Source: Streptococcus chenjunshii
Lineage (GTDB): Bacteria; Bacillota; Bacilli; Lactobacillales; Streptococcaceae
DNA length: 64,000 nt
Assembly: GCF_003086355.1 (NCBI RefSeq)
Contig: NZ_CP031733.1
Span: 930,001 to 994,000, forward strand
Direction: 5' to 3'
Shown: piece after piece, positions 44,542-55,743 of the stretch
Layout: every line of letters starts with the position of its first letter
Numbering within the stretch: the first letter of the stretch is position 1
Translations under genes and position numbers: made by a program
Notes under the pieces: generated by a model
The model's database searches: none
What the model was told of the DNA's origin: nothing
Seen by the model: the letters and a program-made list of their open reading frames with translations, nothing else

Positions 44542-47319
44542 ATGAAAAGAAGGTCTTATTTTTGGGCAAAAAAGCGTGAAGACAGCGGTCGACTGCTTTG
44601 GCTTTCTCTGATGCAGCATTTAGAAGACACAAAGAATGTAGCTGGCCTGTTGTGGGAACATTGGTTAGGAGACGGACAAAAGCGATTGATTGAAGAGTCA
44701 TTAGAAACTGCTTATAAAGCAGAAGATTTAGGTAAACGAGTTGCTCAATTTTTAGCTGCAGTGCATGACATAGGAAAGGCTACACCAGCTTTTCAGACTC
44801 AAAAAGGCTATTCAAATTCTGAGGATTTAGATCTGCAACTTTTAGAAAAGTTAGAACGATCGGGTTTTGAAGGAATCAGTTCTCTTCAATTGGCTAAACC
44901 TAGACAAAGTCACCATAGTATTGCCGGTCAGTACCTTTTATATAGATACGGAGTCAGGGAAGACCTTGCGACCATCATTGGCGGCCACCATGGCAAACCG
45001 ATTGATTCTACTGAAGATTATAAAAGTCAGGGTCAATCGTATCCAACTAATTATTTTCAAATTCAAGACTCGGAGAATAAAATTCATCAAAAATGGGAGC
45101 AAGCCCAGAGAAATATTTTTAACTGGGGATTAGAGGTTAGCGGCTTTACAAGCGTTGAGGATTTGCCTAAGGTTAAACAGCCTGCTCAGGTTATTTTATC
45201 TGGAGTTCTCATTATGGCTGACTGGATTGCTAGCAATGAAGATTATTTTCCTTTATTATCGGTTGATGATGCAGAAGTAAGTGATCCATCAAACAGAATA
45301 CAAATTGGTTTTTCTGAGTGGAAGAAAACGCGTTTGTGGGAACCCGCAGATCTTATTGACTTTGAAAAGATTTATAAAAGCCGTTTTGGTTTTAAGCCTA
45401 GAGATGTGCAGACTGTACTTGCGGATACGATCGTTAATACAAGAAAACCTGGGATCTTTATTTTAGAAGCTCCGATGGGTGTTGGGAAAACAGAAGCCGC
45501 TTTAGTAGCAACAGAACAGCTGGCAGCTAAAACAGGAAGAAATGGGATCTTTTTTGGGTTACCTACTCAAGCAACTTCCAATGGGATTTTTCCCAGAATA
45601 GAAAAGTGGCTTGAAAGCATTCGAAAAGACCTAGAAGAAAATGAAAATGTTTCTATTCATCTCGTGCATGGTAAAGCCCAACTGAACGAAGCCTTTTCAG
45701 AGTTACCAACTGCTAGTAATATCAATAGCGATTATTTTGAAGAGAATGGTAGCGTTATTGTTAATCAGTGGTTTTCCGGCAGAAAGACTGCTTCATTAGA
45801 TGACTTTGTTGTCGGTACAGTTGATCAGTTTTTGATGGTAGCCTTGAAACAAAAACATCTTGCTTTACGGCACTTGGGCTTTAGTAAAAAAGTCGTGATT
45901 ATTGATGAGGTCCATGCCTATGATGCTTATATGAATCAGTATTTGCTGGAGGCGGTTCGCTGGATGGGTGCCTATGGTGTGCCAGTCATCATTTTATCGG
46001 CAACCTTGCCTGCTGAAAGAAGAGTGGAACTGTTAAAAAACTATATGCTTGGTCTGGGGAAAGAGTTTAATAAAAAAGAAAGAAAAGAGCTAGCTGAAAA
46101 TTTAAAAACCGATGCTTACCCTTTGGTTACCTATAACGATGGGAATGGCGTTTATCAAATAAAAGACTTCCGACAGAGTGAAAACAAAACGATTACAGTT
46201 GAAAGGCTGAAAGAAGAGGAGTTACTGGAGACCGTAGAAAAAGAACTTCTGGATGGAGGAGTCCTTGGTCTTATTGTCAATACAGTGAAGAGAGCTCAGG
46301 AACTAGCCAAAACTTTTGCAGAAAAATTTGGTGAAGATATGGTAAATCTCTTGCACTCAGGCTTTATTGCAACACAGAGAATGCAAAAAGAAAAGGAACT
46401 CCTGAAGATAATTGGTAAAAAAGCCCAAAGGCCTAAACGAAAAATTATTATTGGAACGCAGGTCATTGAGCAGTCTTTAGATATTGATTTTGACGTATTG
46501 ATTAGTGACCTAGCACCGATGGATTTGTTAATTCAGCGGGTGGGACGACTGCACCGACATGATATAAAAAGGCCAACAAAGCACAAAGAGCCTCGATTCT
46601 ATGTATTGGGAACTAGTGAGAGTTTGGATTTTGAAGAAGGGTCTTCCTTTGTTTACGGTGATTATCTCTTAGCCAGAACACAGTATTTCTTGCCAGATTC
46701 TATCCATTTACCCGCAGATATTTCTCCACTTGTTCAGAAGGCATATGATTTTGAACAAGAGATTGACTTCGGTGATAAATTAAATGTCAGATACATTGAG
46801 GCACAGAAGGAATACAAAGTTAAAATTGAAAGTAAAGAAACCAAAGCTAAGAATTATCGAATTGACAATCCCGTTTTGAAGCCGTCTAGAAGATGTCCAG
46901 AAAATCTTATAGGCTGGCTAAAAAATCCTAATCCTGACGAGAGTGAGGAAAAAGCATATGCGCAGGTCAGAGATAGTGAAGATACCATTGAAGTTGTTGC
47001 TTTAAAAGTAGTGGAGAGTGGGTATGGCTTATTTGGAGAAGATAAAGATATTTCAGCTGATATTACGGCCTCTAATCTAGCCAAACAGGTTGCACAGAAT
47101 ACATTGCGATTACCTTTAGCCTTATCCAAATCTTATAATGCTGATAAAACAATTAAAGAGCTTGAAGAATATCATATGAGACATTTACCTGATTGGGGCA
47201 ACTCTTCATGGCTAAAAGGTTCGCTGGGGGTTATCTTTAACGAAGATAATGAGTTTACGCTAAATGGTTTTAGGTTAAAATATGACGAAAAATATGGGCT
47301 GCAAGCAGAAAGGGTGTGA
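44542..47319 (+). CDS. cas3: Type I-E CRISPR helicase-nuclease Cas3
   Basis: 925 residues. The N-terminal HD nuclease has AAVHDIGKATPAFQ and QSHHSIAGQY; the SF2 helicase has APMGVGKTEAAL (Walker A), IIDEVHAYD (DEAH-like box), ILSATLPA and the C-terminal QRVGRLHRHD. It is recruited by Cascade to cut and unwind target DNA. The start is ATG 44542 (MKRRSYFWAKK) after AAAGGA; an ATG at 44518 has no ribosome-binding site. First gene of an eight-gene operon with overlapping or near-touching genes. The cas genes are more AT-rich than the flanking core genes. Confidence 0.95.
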   Translation: MKRRSYFWAKKREDSGRLLWLSLMQHLEDTKNVAGLLWEHWLGDGQKRLIEESLETAYKAEDLGKRVAQFLAAVHDIGKATPAFQTQKGYSNSEDLDLQLLEKLERSGFEGISSLQLAKPRQSHHSIAGQYLLYRYGVREDLATIIGGHHGKPIDSTEDYKSQGQSYPTNYFQIQDSENKIHQKWEQAQRNIFNWGLEVSGFTSVEDLPKVKQPAQVILSGVLIMADWIASNEDYFPLLSVDDAEVSDPSNRIQIGFSEWKKTRLWEPADLIDFEKIYKSRFGFKPRDVQTVLADTIVNTRKPGIFILEAPMGVGKTEAALVATEQLAAKTGRNGIFFGLPTQATSNGIFPRIEKWLESIRKDLEENENVSIHLVHGKAQLNEAFSELPTASNINSDYFEENGSVIVNQWFSGRKTASLDDFVVGTVDQFLMVALKQKHLALRHLGFSKKVVIIDEVHAYDAYMNQYLLEAVRWMGAYGVPVIILSATLPAERRVELLKNYMLGLGKEFNKKERKELAENLKTDAYPLVTYNDGNGVYQIKDFRQSENKTITVERLKEEELLETVEKELLDGGVLGLIVNTVKRAQELAKTFAEKFGEDMVNLLHSGFIATQRMQKEKELLKIIGKKAQRPKRKIIIGTQVIEQSLDIDFDVLISDLAPMDLLIQRVGRLHRHDIKRPTKHKEPRFYVLGTSESLDFEEGSSFVYGDYLLARTQYFLPDSIHLPADISPLVQKAYDFEQEIDFGDKLNVRYIEAQKEYKVKIESKETKAKNYRIDNPVLKPSRRCPENLIGWLKNPNPDESEEKAYAQVRDSEDTIEVVALKVVESGYGLFGEDKDISADITASNLAKQVAQNTLRLPLALSKSYNADKTIKELEEYHMRHLPDWGNSSWLKGSLGVIFNEDNEFTLNGFRLKYDEKYGLQAERV

Positions 47320-48977
47320 TGGGTTTGAGCCGCTTTAATTTACTAGATGAGCCTTGGATTTCAGTTGTTTATGATGAGAGAGGACATACCAAAGAGGTGT
47401 CTTTCTTGGAATTATTTGCTAATGCTCACCAATATAAGGACTTAGCTGGCGATACAAAAACGCAGGATTTTGCTGTTTTAAGGGTTCTTTTAGCTGTTTT
47501 GCATACAGTCTTTTCGCGATTTGATGCAGATGGGAAGCCTTATGATTATCTTGAAGTAGATGAGCAATTTAGGCAAGTTGAAGCAGTAGAAGAAGAGGAT
47601 ATAGAAGACTACGAAGCTGACTTGTATGATACTTGGGTAAATCTTTGGGAACAAGGACAATTCCCAGACATCGTCAGCCAATATTTAGAGAAATGGCGAA
47701 ATAGATTTTATCTCTTTGATGAAGACTATCCTTTTTTTCAGGTGAGGAAAGAGGATATTAAAACAGTTTTAGACTTAGAAAAAACTTCTGGAACACTTTA
47801 TGGGAAAAATATTAATAGATTAATTTCAGAGAGTGAAAATACGTACTCTATATTTTCGCCAAAATACGGAGTACAGAAAAATAATGACTTATTAACAGAA
47901 TCTGAGATGGCTCGTTGGTTATTAACTTATCAAGGATATAGTGGTGCAGGAGATAAGAAAAAGTTTACTTCTCAAAGTGGCAAACATTCTATCGGATGGT
48001 TATATGGACTAGGTGGTGTTTATCTATGTGGAAATAATTTATTTGAGACTTTGTTGTTTAATTTTATTCTGCCTTATAATGAGCTTGATAATTTATATCA
48101 TATTCAAAAGCCATGCTGGGAATTCAAAAGCAGTGAGATGATAGAACTTGTAAATATTGATAATATTGCAAGTTTATACACAGTTTGGAGTAGAGGAATT
48201 TATATTAATCCAAAAATCGACACAACTCAACCTTTTTCATGTCGTTTGGCAAAAATTGGTAAGGTCAATGAGCAAGACAATTTTTTAGAACCAATGAGTT
48301 TATGGAAATATAATAAAATAGGGGTTAATAGAAATACCTTTACGCCACAAAAACACATATCCAATCAAGCATTGTGGCGCTCATTTGGGCTCTTAGCAGT
48401 TGACAATGTTGCAAGAAAACCAGGTATAATTGATTGGCTAAGAGACATAAGAGAAGAGTTGGGAAATAAAAATATTATTATTTCTGCTGTTAGTATGAAA
48501 GATGATGATAATGTAACATCAAAGGTTCCTACTGATGAAATCATCGATTCTCTATCTATAAATGACTTTGTAGTAACAGATTTAGAGGAAGGCGGTTGGG
48601 TTCCTCGAATTAATGATACTGTGGAAGAAACTAAAAAAGTCATCTCCAGAACTTATAAAAAATATATTGATGATATAAAAGAAATACGCAATATCTCCTC
48701 AAATTCATTTACCAGTCAGAAAGTCGAAGAGTTATATTTCAAAATTGATCAGCCTTTCAGACAGTGGCTAGCCAGTATTCAGCATAATGATGAAAAAGAT
48801 GTGAAAGTGATGGATTGGCGAAAAACCTTAAAAAATCTTGTAGAAGATGAAGCTAAGACGCTGTTGTCTGATGGCGGAAATAGAGATTATATCGGAATTG
48901 TTGAAGGTAAATCTGTGAAAAATATTGCAACAGCCTACAATGAATTTAGTTATTGGCTCAGTCAAAATTTAAAATAA
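47319..48977 (+). CDS. casA: Cascade large subunit Cse1 (Cas8e)
   Basis: 552 residues. Opens with FNLLDEPWISV, the typical Cse1 N-terminus, followed by a variable central domain and a four-helix C-terminal bundle. It recognises the PAM and recruits Cas3. The ATG overlaps the cas3 stop (TGATG); a GTG three bases earlier is also possible. Confidence 0.92.
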   Translation: MGLSRFNLLDEPWISVVYDERGHTKEVSFLELFANAHQYKDLAGDTKTQDFAVLRVLLAVLHTVFSRFDADGKPYDYLEVDEQFRQVEAVEEEDIEDYEADLYDTWVNLWEQGQFPDIVSQYLEKWRNRFYLFDEDYPFFQVRKEDIKTVLDLEKTSGTLYGKNINRLISESENTYSIFSPKYGVQKNNDLLTESEMARWLLTYQGYSGAGDKKKFTSQSGKHSIGWLYGLGGVYLCGNNLFETLLFNFILPYNELDNLYHIQKPCWEFKSSEMIELVNIDNIASLYTVWSRGIYINPKIDTTQPFSCRLAKIGKVNEQDNFLEPMSLWKYNKIGVNRNTFTPQKHISNQALWRSFGLLAVDNVARKPGIIDWLRDIREELGNKNIIISAVSMKDDDNVTSKVPTDEIIDSLSINDFVVTDLEEGGWVPRINDTVEETKKVISRTYKKYIDDIKEIRNISSNSFTSQKVEELYFKIDQPFRQWLASIQHNDEKDVKVMDWRKTLKNLVEDEAKTLLSDGGNRDYIGIVEGKSVKNIATAYNEFSYWLSQNLK

Positions 48978-48989
48978 AGGAGGGATAAG

Positions 48990-49586
48990 ATGCCAGAACA
49001 AAAGAAAACAAAGGTTGCTTCAACAACGAATAAAATTCTAATAAAATTAAGTAAGCAAAAGGATACATCATCTGGAAGAGCTATATTGGCAAGATTACGT
49101 CAATCTATAGGAAAGCCAATCAGTGAGACAGTAGCTATCTGGCCTATTTTATTTGAAGATTTACCGGAGGAATTTTTAGGACGTCACGGGTATACTAGCG
49201 ATGAAGAGCAGGCTATTTTAACCACGCTTCAACTCTATGCCTTGCATCAGCAGAGTCTATCTCACAGCGTACTTGCCGGAGAAGATGGGAAGTATCAGAA
49301 TATGGGGCATTCTTTTAGACAGCTTCGTCAGGGGGAAGATACAACAGCGCTAGACAGAAGATTTAATGTCATGATAACATCCTCAACATTTGAAGAATTA
49401 GTTTATCATTTAAGGCACTTTATCACCTTATTAAAATCAAAATCACCTGAAACCAAGGTGGCTTATGCCAAGTTATCAGAAGATCTATATTGGTTTTTAA
49501 GAGGTTATCAGGAAAGAGTCCGCTTATCTTGGGCAAGGGACTACTATAAACGTAATTTTAAAGGAGAAAAAGACAATGACAACTAA
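48990..49586 (+). CDS. casB: Cascade small subunit Cse2
   Basis: 198 residues, all helical, Arg/Lys-rich, of the Cse2/CasB family (ETVAIWPILFEDLPEEF and SWARDYYKRNF near the C-terminus). Two copies line the belly of Cascade and steady the R-loop. AAGGAGGG lies before the start. The end overlaps cas7 by 11 nt. Confidence 0.9.
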   Translation: MPEQKKTKVASTTNKILIKLSKQKDTSSGRAILARLRQSIGKPISETVAIWPILFEDLPEEFLGRHGYTSDEEQAILTTLQLYALHQQSLSHSVLAGEDGKYQNMGHSFRQLRQGEDTTALDRRFNVMITSSTFEELVYHLRHFITLLKSKSPETKVAYAKLSEDLYWFLRGYQERVRLSWARDYYKRNFKGEKDNDN

Positions 49587-50784
49587 CCAACACTTATTTT
49601 TAGACATTCATGCTATTCAAACACTTCCACCATCAAATATTAACAGAGATGATACAGGCAGCCCTAAAACAGCTCAATATGGCGGTGTCAGACGTGCCAG
49701 AGTTAGTTCGCAATCGTGGAAGAGAGCAATGCGGAAATATTTTGAAGACAATAATAATGTAAAAAATATTGGTGTTCGCACATTAAGGATTGTGGATAGT
49801 ATTGCAAATAATGTTGTCGAAATAAGTAATAATATTAATTTTGATGATGCTCAAAGACTAACTATAGAATTGCTGAATAGAATAAAAAATAAAAAAGGAG
49901 ATAAGATATTTTCTGTTGACAATGACTATAAAATTTCTGCATTGTTTTTTATGTCTGAATCTCAATCAAGAAGATTAGCGGAAATAATTTTAGATAGAAA
50001 CTTTGCTGAAATATGTGTGGAGTATGACGGGGTGTCTAATAAAGTCAAAGAAGATAAAGACTATAAGAAGACATCAGAATATAAAGAAATAAATAATAAA
50101 TATAATAATAAAATTAAAGAAGTTAAACAGATACTACAAGATTGTTTATCGTTAGATATCGCTTTGTTTGGTAGAATGTTAGCAAACGACCCATCTTTAA
50201 ATGAAGATGCTTCATCACAGGTTGCTCACGCCATTTCGACACATGCCGTGCAGACGGAATTTGACTTCTATACGGCAGTGGATGATTTAGCTCCTGACGA
50301 TAATGCAGGAGCAGGAATGCTGGGAACGATTGAGTTTAACTCCTCAACTTTATACCGCTATGCCAACGTAGCTGTTCACGACTTGATGAAGCAGCTAGGT
50401 GATAAGGAAAGTCTCGTTAATTCTTTAAGTCTGTTTATTGAAGCCTTTGTTAAGTCTCTTCCGACAGGGAAGGTAACATCATTTGCCAATCAAACATTGC
50501 CGCAAGCTCTGGTTGTGACGTTGAGAAATGACCGTCCAGTTAGTCTTGTTAGTGCCTTTGAAAAACCTGTAAAATCAACAGAAGGCTATGTGGTTCAATC
50601 CATTGAAAAATTAGTAAATGAATTTGTTAAGGTAGAGAAGTTTGTCAATAAACCAATGCTGACCTTCTATATTACTTTGGAAGATGTAGAAGAATTAAAA
50701 AGCATTGGAGGTATTGAAAAGAATTCTGTATCCGAACTGTTGAGTGATTTTTCTAAAGAAGTGTCACAGTTAATTCAAGAGTAG
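49576..50784 (+). CDS. casC: Cascade backbone subunit Cas7e (Cse4)
   Basis: 402 residues, RAMP fold. Typical motifs are FLDIHAIQTLPPSNINRDD at the start, RARVSSQSWKRAMRKYF and the glycine-rich stretch GAGMLGTIEFNSSTLYRY. Six copies bind the crRNA spacer. Longer than E. coli CasC because of a Lys/Asn-rich segment around 145-190. Confidence 0.94.
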   Translation: MTTNQHLFLDIHAIQTLPPSNINRDDTGSPKTAQYGGVRRARVSSQSWKRAMRKYFEDNNNVKNIGVRTLRIVDSIANNVVEISNNINFDDAQRLTIELLNRIKNKKGDKIFSVDNDYKISALFFMSESQSRRLAEIILDRNFAEICVEYDGVSNKVKEDKDYKKTSEYKEINNKYNNKIKEVKQILQDCLSLDIALFGRMLANDPSLNEDASSQVAHAISTHAVQTEFDFYTAVDDLAPDDNAGAGMLGTIEFNSSTLYRYANVAVHDLMKQLGDKESLVNSLSLFIEAFVKSLPTGKVTSFANQTLPQALVVTLRNDRPVSLVSAFEKPVKSTEGYVVQSIEKLVNEFVKVEKFVNKPMLTFYITLEDVEELKSIGGIEKNSVSELLSDFSKEVSQLIQE

Positions 50785-50793
50785 GTGAATAAA

Positions 50794-51519
50794 ATGAAAA
50801 CCATTTTATTAAAACTGGCTGGTCCCTTACAATCATGGGGAACCAGTTCGCATTTTGAGACTAGACATACAGATTTTTATCCGTCAAAAAGTGCAGTGAT
50901 TGGATTGATTGCCGCCAGCCTTGGCTATCGCAGAGATGAAGATGAAAAGCTTCAGCGATTAAATGAGTTGGATTTTGCTGTTCGAGTAGATCAGCAGGGT
51001 AAACTATTAAGAGATTATCAAATAGCTAAAGGATATAACAAAAAGGGACAAGACCATACTTATATAACCAACCGCTACTATTTAGAAGATGCTGTGTTTA
51101 TCATTGCCATTTCGCATAAAGATGATGTATTGATGTCAACTATTGAAGAAGGTTTGAAAAATCCATACTTTCAGCCTTTTATGGGAAGACGAAGTCTTCC
51201 ATTGAATGCTGACTTTCTTTTGAAAATAACATCCGATAGTGCCCTAGACAGTTTGAAACAAGTGGAATGGCAAGCTTCCGAATGGTTTATGAAAAAACAC
51301 TCTGGGGAATCTGACTTTAGCTTAGAAATTTATGCAGATAACTACCTGTTAGAGAAAGAAGCCCACCAGCTACGGCAGGACAGAGTTATATCATTTTCTC
51401 AAAAGGCAAGAAAATTCGGCTTTCGCTACGAGACAAGAGATTCTGTCACTGTTCTCAATCCCATGGCCAAAGAAAATGAAACAGAACATGATGTTTTTGG
51501 CAGTATAGGAGATGGATAA
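50794..51519 (+). CDS. casD: Cascade subunit Cas5e
   Basis: 241 residues, RAMP fold; LLKLAGPLQSWGTSSHFETR is the conserved start and YPSKSAVIGLIAASLGY follows. It binds the 5' handle of the crRNA. ATG 50794 is used; a GTG at 50785 touches the cas7 stop but would add residues not seen in relatives. Confidence 0.93.
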   Translation: MKTILLKLAGPLQSWGTSSHFETRHTDFYPSKSAVIGLIAASLGYRRDEDEKLQRLNELDFAVRVDQQGKLLRDYQIAKGYNKKGQDHTYITNRYYLEDAVFIIAISHKDDVLMSTIEEGLKNPYFQPFMGRRSLPLNADFLLKITSDSALDSLKQVEWQASEWFMKKHSGESDFSLEIYADNYLLEKEAHQLRQDRVISFSQKARKFGFRYETRDSVTVLNPMAKENETEHDVFGSIGDG

Positions 51520-51521
51520 AT

Positions 51522-53109
<1,588 letters not shown>

Positions 53110-53110
53110 T

Positions 53111-54013
53111 ATGCCATTAACGGTGATAACTGTAACAAATGTTCCTCCTTCCTTAAAAGGAGATTTAACAAAATGGATGCAAGAGATTGCGACTGGTGTT
53201 TATGTCGGAAATTTTAATACAAAGGTTCGAGAACAGTTGTGGGAAAGGGTTCAAGATAATGTTGGCAACGGAGAGGCAACAATCAGCTATGCCTATAGAA
53301 ATGAAATCGGCTATCAATTTGATACTGTAAATGCTCAAAAGAAAGTTGCGGATTATGATGGTATTCCTTTGGTCATGTTACCATCTAGCTTGGATACTGC
53401 TAGCAGAGAACCTAAATTAGGTTTTAGTGATGCTGCTAGATTTAGAAAGATCAGAAAATATACAACACCTGTTAAAAATAGGAATACTCCCCCGAGCCCT
53501 TATGTAGTTGTCGATATCGAAACGGATGGACTAAACGAACATGAAAATACTATTATAGAAATAGGAGCAATTAAAGTTAATCAAAATCAGATCGAAGAAT
53601 TTGAGTATTTAGTGCACTACGATAAGGCGCTGCCAAAGAGTATAAGCCGGCTGACCGGGATAAGTCAGGAACTTTTGAATCGTGAAGGCATGGCCCTTTC
53701 GACTGTATTACAAGAATTTTTAAATTTCATCGAAAACCTGGACCTGATTGGTTATGGTATTAATTTCGATATAAAATTTATAAATAGGGAATTAGCGCAA
53801 TTAAATTATCCTTTGTTGAAGAATAAAACGCATGATTTAATGAGAACTGTAAAAAATGAAAAGCTATTTTTACCTAATTACAAACTCCAAACAGTACTAA
53901 AGGCATATGGTATCGAAGAGAAAGTACCTCACAGGGCTCTTCCAGATTCAAAACTCATTTATAAGCTATCTACTAAAGTAAATAAATTTTGGAAGAAGTT
54001 TAATCATGAATAG
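53111..54013 (+). CDS. cas2: Cas2 fused to a DnaQ-like 3'-5' exonuclease
   Basis: 300 residues. Cas2e domain (1-95: MPLTVITVTNVPPSLKGDLT to LVMLPS), a linker, then a DEDDh exonuclease (about 130-295) with D135 and E137 in VVVDIETDG, Asp in YGINFDIKF, and HRALPDSKL as the final His-Asp motif, so all catalytic residues are there. The same fusion occurs in S. thermophilus type I-E, where the DnaQ part trims prespacer ends before integration. Ends only 23 nt before the first repeat. Confidence 0.95.
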   Translation: MPLTVITVTNVPPSLKGDLTKWMQEIATGVYVGNFNTKVREQLWERVQDNVGNGEATISYAYRNEIGYQFDTVNAQKKVADYDGIPLVMLPSSLDTASREPKLGFSDAARFRKIRKYTTPVKNRNTPPSPYVVVDIETDGLNEHENTIIEIGAIKVNQNQIEEFEYLVHYDKALPKSISRLTGISQELLNREGMALSTVLQEFLNFIENLDLIGYGINFDIKFINRELAQLNYPLLKNKTHDLMRTVKNEKLFLPNYKLQTVLKAYGIEEKVPHRALPDSKLIYKLSTKVNKFWKKFNHE

Positions 54014-54036
54014 CGACTTTATTGGGATCTTTTAGT

Positions 54037-54857
54037 ATTTTACCCGCACACGCGGGGGTGATCCCTAACTAACCTCTGTCATTCTATGTTTTTAAAAATT
54101 TTACCCGCACACGCGGGGGTGATCCCAAACTGATCTTTATTATCAACGACGTGTGTCCATTTTACCCGCACACGCGGGGGTGATCCTAATCTGATTTTGG
54201 AAATAGTGAAATACCAATCATTTTACCCGCACACGCGGGGGTGATCCTAGAAAATCTTGGCGCTATGGGTATGCCTTACCATTTTACCCGCACACGCGGG
54301 GGTGATCCTGGGCAGAATTTCAAGAAGCAGGCGTATTGTTTATTTTACCCGCACACGCGGGGGTGATCCTTCATTTGAGCTTAGCTTTACCAAATGGTAA
54401 ATATTTTACCCGCACACGCGGGGGTGATCCTGACTACGATACAGAGACTGTATATGTTGACAGATTTTACCCGCACACGCGGGGGTGATCCTAGATTGTG
54501 TGTAAGTGTTGCGATACCTTCTGCATTTTACCCGCACACGCGGGGGTGATCCCAAACAGCTCCGCCTACTGGCTGATCACTGAAAATTTTACCCGCACAC
54601 GCGGGGGTGATCCGGTTTCACAACCTCAAATTTGATGCCTCTTTTAATTTTACCCGCACACGCGGGGGTGATCCTAACCGTCCTCAGTCTTTTCATAAGG
54701 AACACTAATTTTACCCGCACACGCGGGGGTGATCCCGAACACAAATCGTAAGGAATAAGAAAGGTTGAATTTTACCCGCACACGCGGGGGTGATCCCTGA
54801 TGGACAGCGTCAAAGGAGACTTCTACCTTATTTTACCCGCACACGCGGGGGTGTGCT
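54037..54857 (+). CRISPR. Type I-E CRISPR array, 14 repeats and 13 spacers
   Basis: 28-nt repeats start at 54037 and then every 61 nt to 54830, so spacers are all 33 nt. The repeat starts ATTTTACCCGCACACG, continues with CGGGGG and ends TGATCC; CCCGC/GCGGG form the Cas6e hairpin. It is close to the S. thermophilus CRISPR4 repeat (which, as I recall, begins GTTTTT). The first 13 repeats look identical. The last repeat (54830-54857) is altered in its last bases (TGTGCT for TGATCC), marking the distal end and placing the leader on the cas2 side. Thirteen distinct spacers, no duplicates seen. Confidence 0.97.
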
Positions 54858-55078
54858 CCTGCCGGAATTTTTCTACCATTGGTCAAGTTCCTTAAGGGAT
54901 TTTCTTGAAAAAATGTTTTAATCGGCTATAGTTAGAGAGTGATTTCAGCTGTTTTTCTCAAAAAGTGCAAGCTAAAATAACATCTTACTTTGTCATTTCT
55001 TTGATAGGGTGTTAAGTGATATGGCAATAGATAAACTTGCTGATTTTGGGCTAATTTGTAATTGTAATATTTGTACAC

Positions 55079-55134
55079 TCAAAAAGACTCCACAATCTCT
55101 GTCGGGGGTTCCCCGCTACAGAAATTATAGAGCC
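55079..55134 (+). repeat. Remnant of an ISL3-family right end
   Basis: 56 nt that match 44357-44412 at all but a few positions, ending CTACAGAAATTATAGAGCC. Only this outer end survives; 54858-55078 between it and the array holds no gene that I can support. Confidence 0.75.
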
Positions 55135-55177
55135 ACTTAAATTTAGGCTAAGTCCGTTTTAGTTGTTTTCAAATGAT

Positions 55178-55741
55178 TCAAATCTTTTTAGCAGTCTGAG
55201 CTATCTTAGCTAGTTTCTTTTGACGTTCTTGGTCACTGATTTTTTCAATTCCAGTTAGCTGATTGATTTTAACCGGTCGAATGCCGCAGCTTTTCAAAAT
55301 CTGCCCCTTTAAAACTTTTCCGTAATCCTGAGCAAAGGGTGTAATAAAAGCCGGTGTATTGTGCGTTGTAATAATCCATGCTTTGCCGCTGAGATGGCCT
55401 TCAAGACTAGTTTTTGTATTATGATAAGCAAAACCGGCTACGAAAACCCGGTCAATAAAACCTTTCATAATGGCTGGCATACCGCTCCACCAGATAGGGA
55501 AGATAAAAATAAACTGTTCCGCCCAAGTCACTAAATCTCGGTATTTTTGAGTTGCAGGATCTTCGGTTAGGCTGCGTCTTGGATGATCTTCATCAAAACG
55601 CAGAACCGGATCAAAATTGTCAGCGTACAAGTCTATCAGCTGAACAAAGTGGTTCTCGGATAAGTTGTCTGTTACCGTTTTTAAAACAGCAGCATTGAAG
55701 CTTTTGGGATTTGGATGGGCGTAAACAATCAAAGTATTCAT
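55178..55741 (-). CDS. NAD(P)H-dependent oxidoreductase (flavodoxin-like fold)
   Basis: 187 residues of the NQO1/KefF/MdaB family. MNTLIVYAHPNPKSFNAAV is the FMN-phosphate region and FPIWWSGMPAIMKGFIDRVF the flavin-contact segment. It likely reduces quinones or similar electrophiles with NAD(P)H and FAD/FMN. It sits 2 nt behind a TetR regulator gene, so it is probably the regulated target and part of a stress response. Confidence 0.85.
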   Translation of the reverse strand: MNTLIVYAHPNPKSFNAAVLKTVTDNLSENHFVQLIDLYADNFDPVLRFDEDHPRRSLTEDPATQKYRDLVTWAEQFIFIFPIWWSGMPAIMKGFIDRVFVAGFAYHNTKTSLEGHLSGKAWIITTHNTPAFITPFAQDYGKVLKGQILKSCGIRPVKINQLTGIEKISDQERQKKLAKIAQTAKKI

Positions 55742-55743
55742 AA

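Noticed and set aside
54858..55078. Possible small gene or second leader past the CRISPR array.
   Set aside because: No frame with a ribosome-binding site; the changed last repeat shows that this is the distal end of the array.
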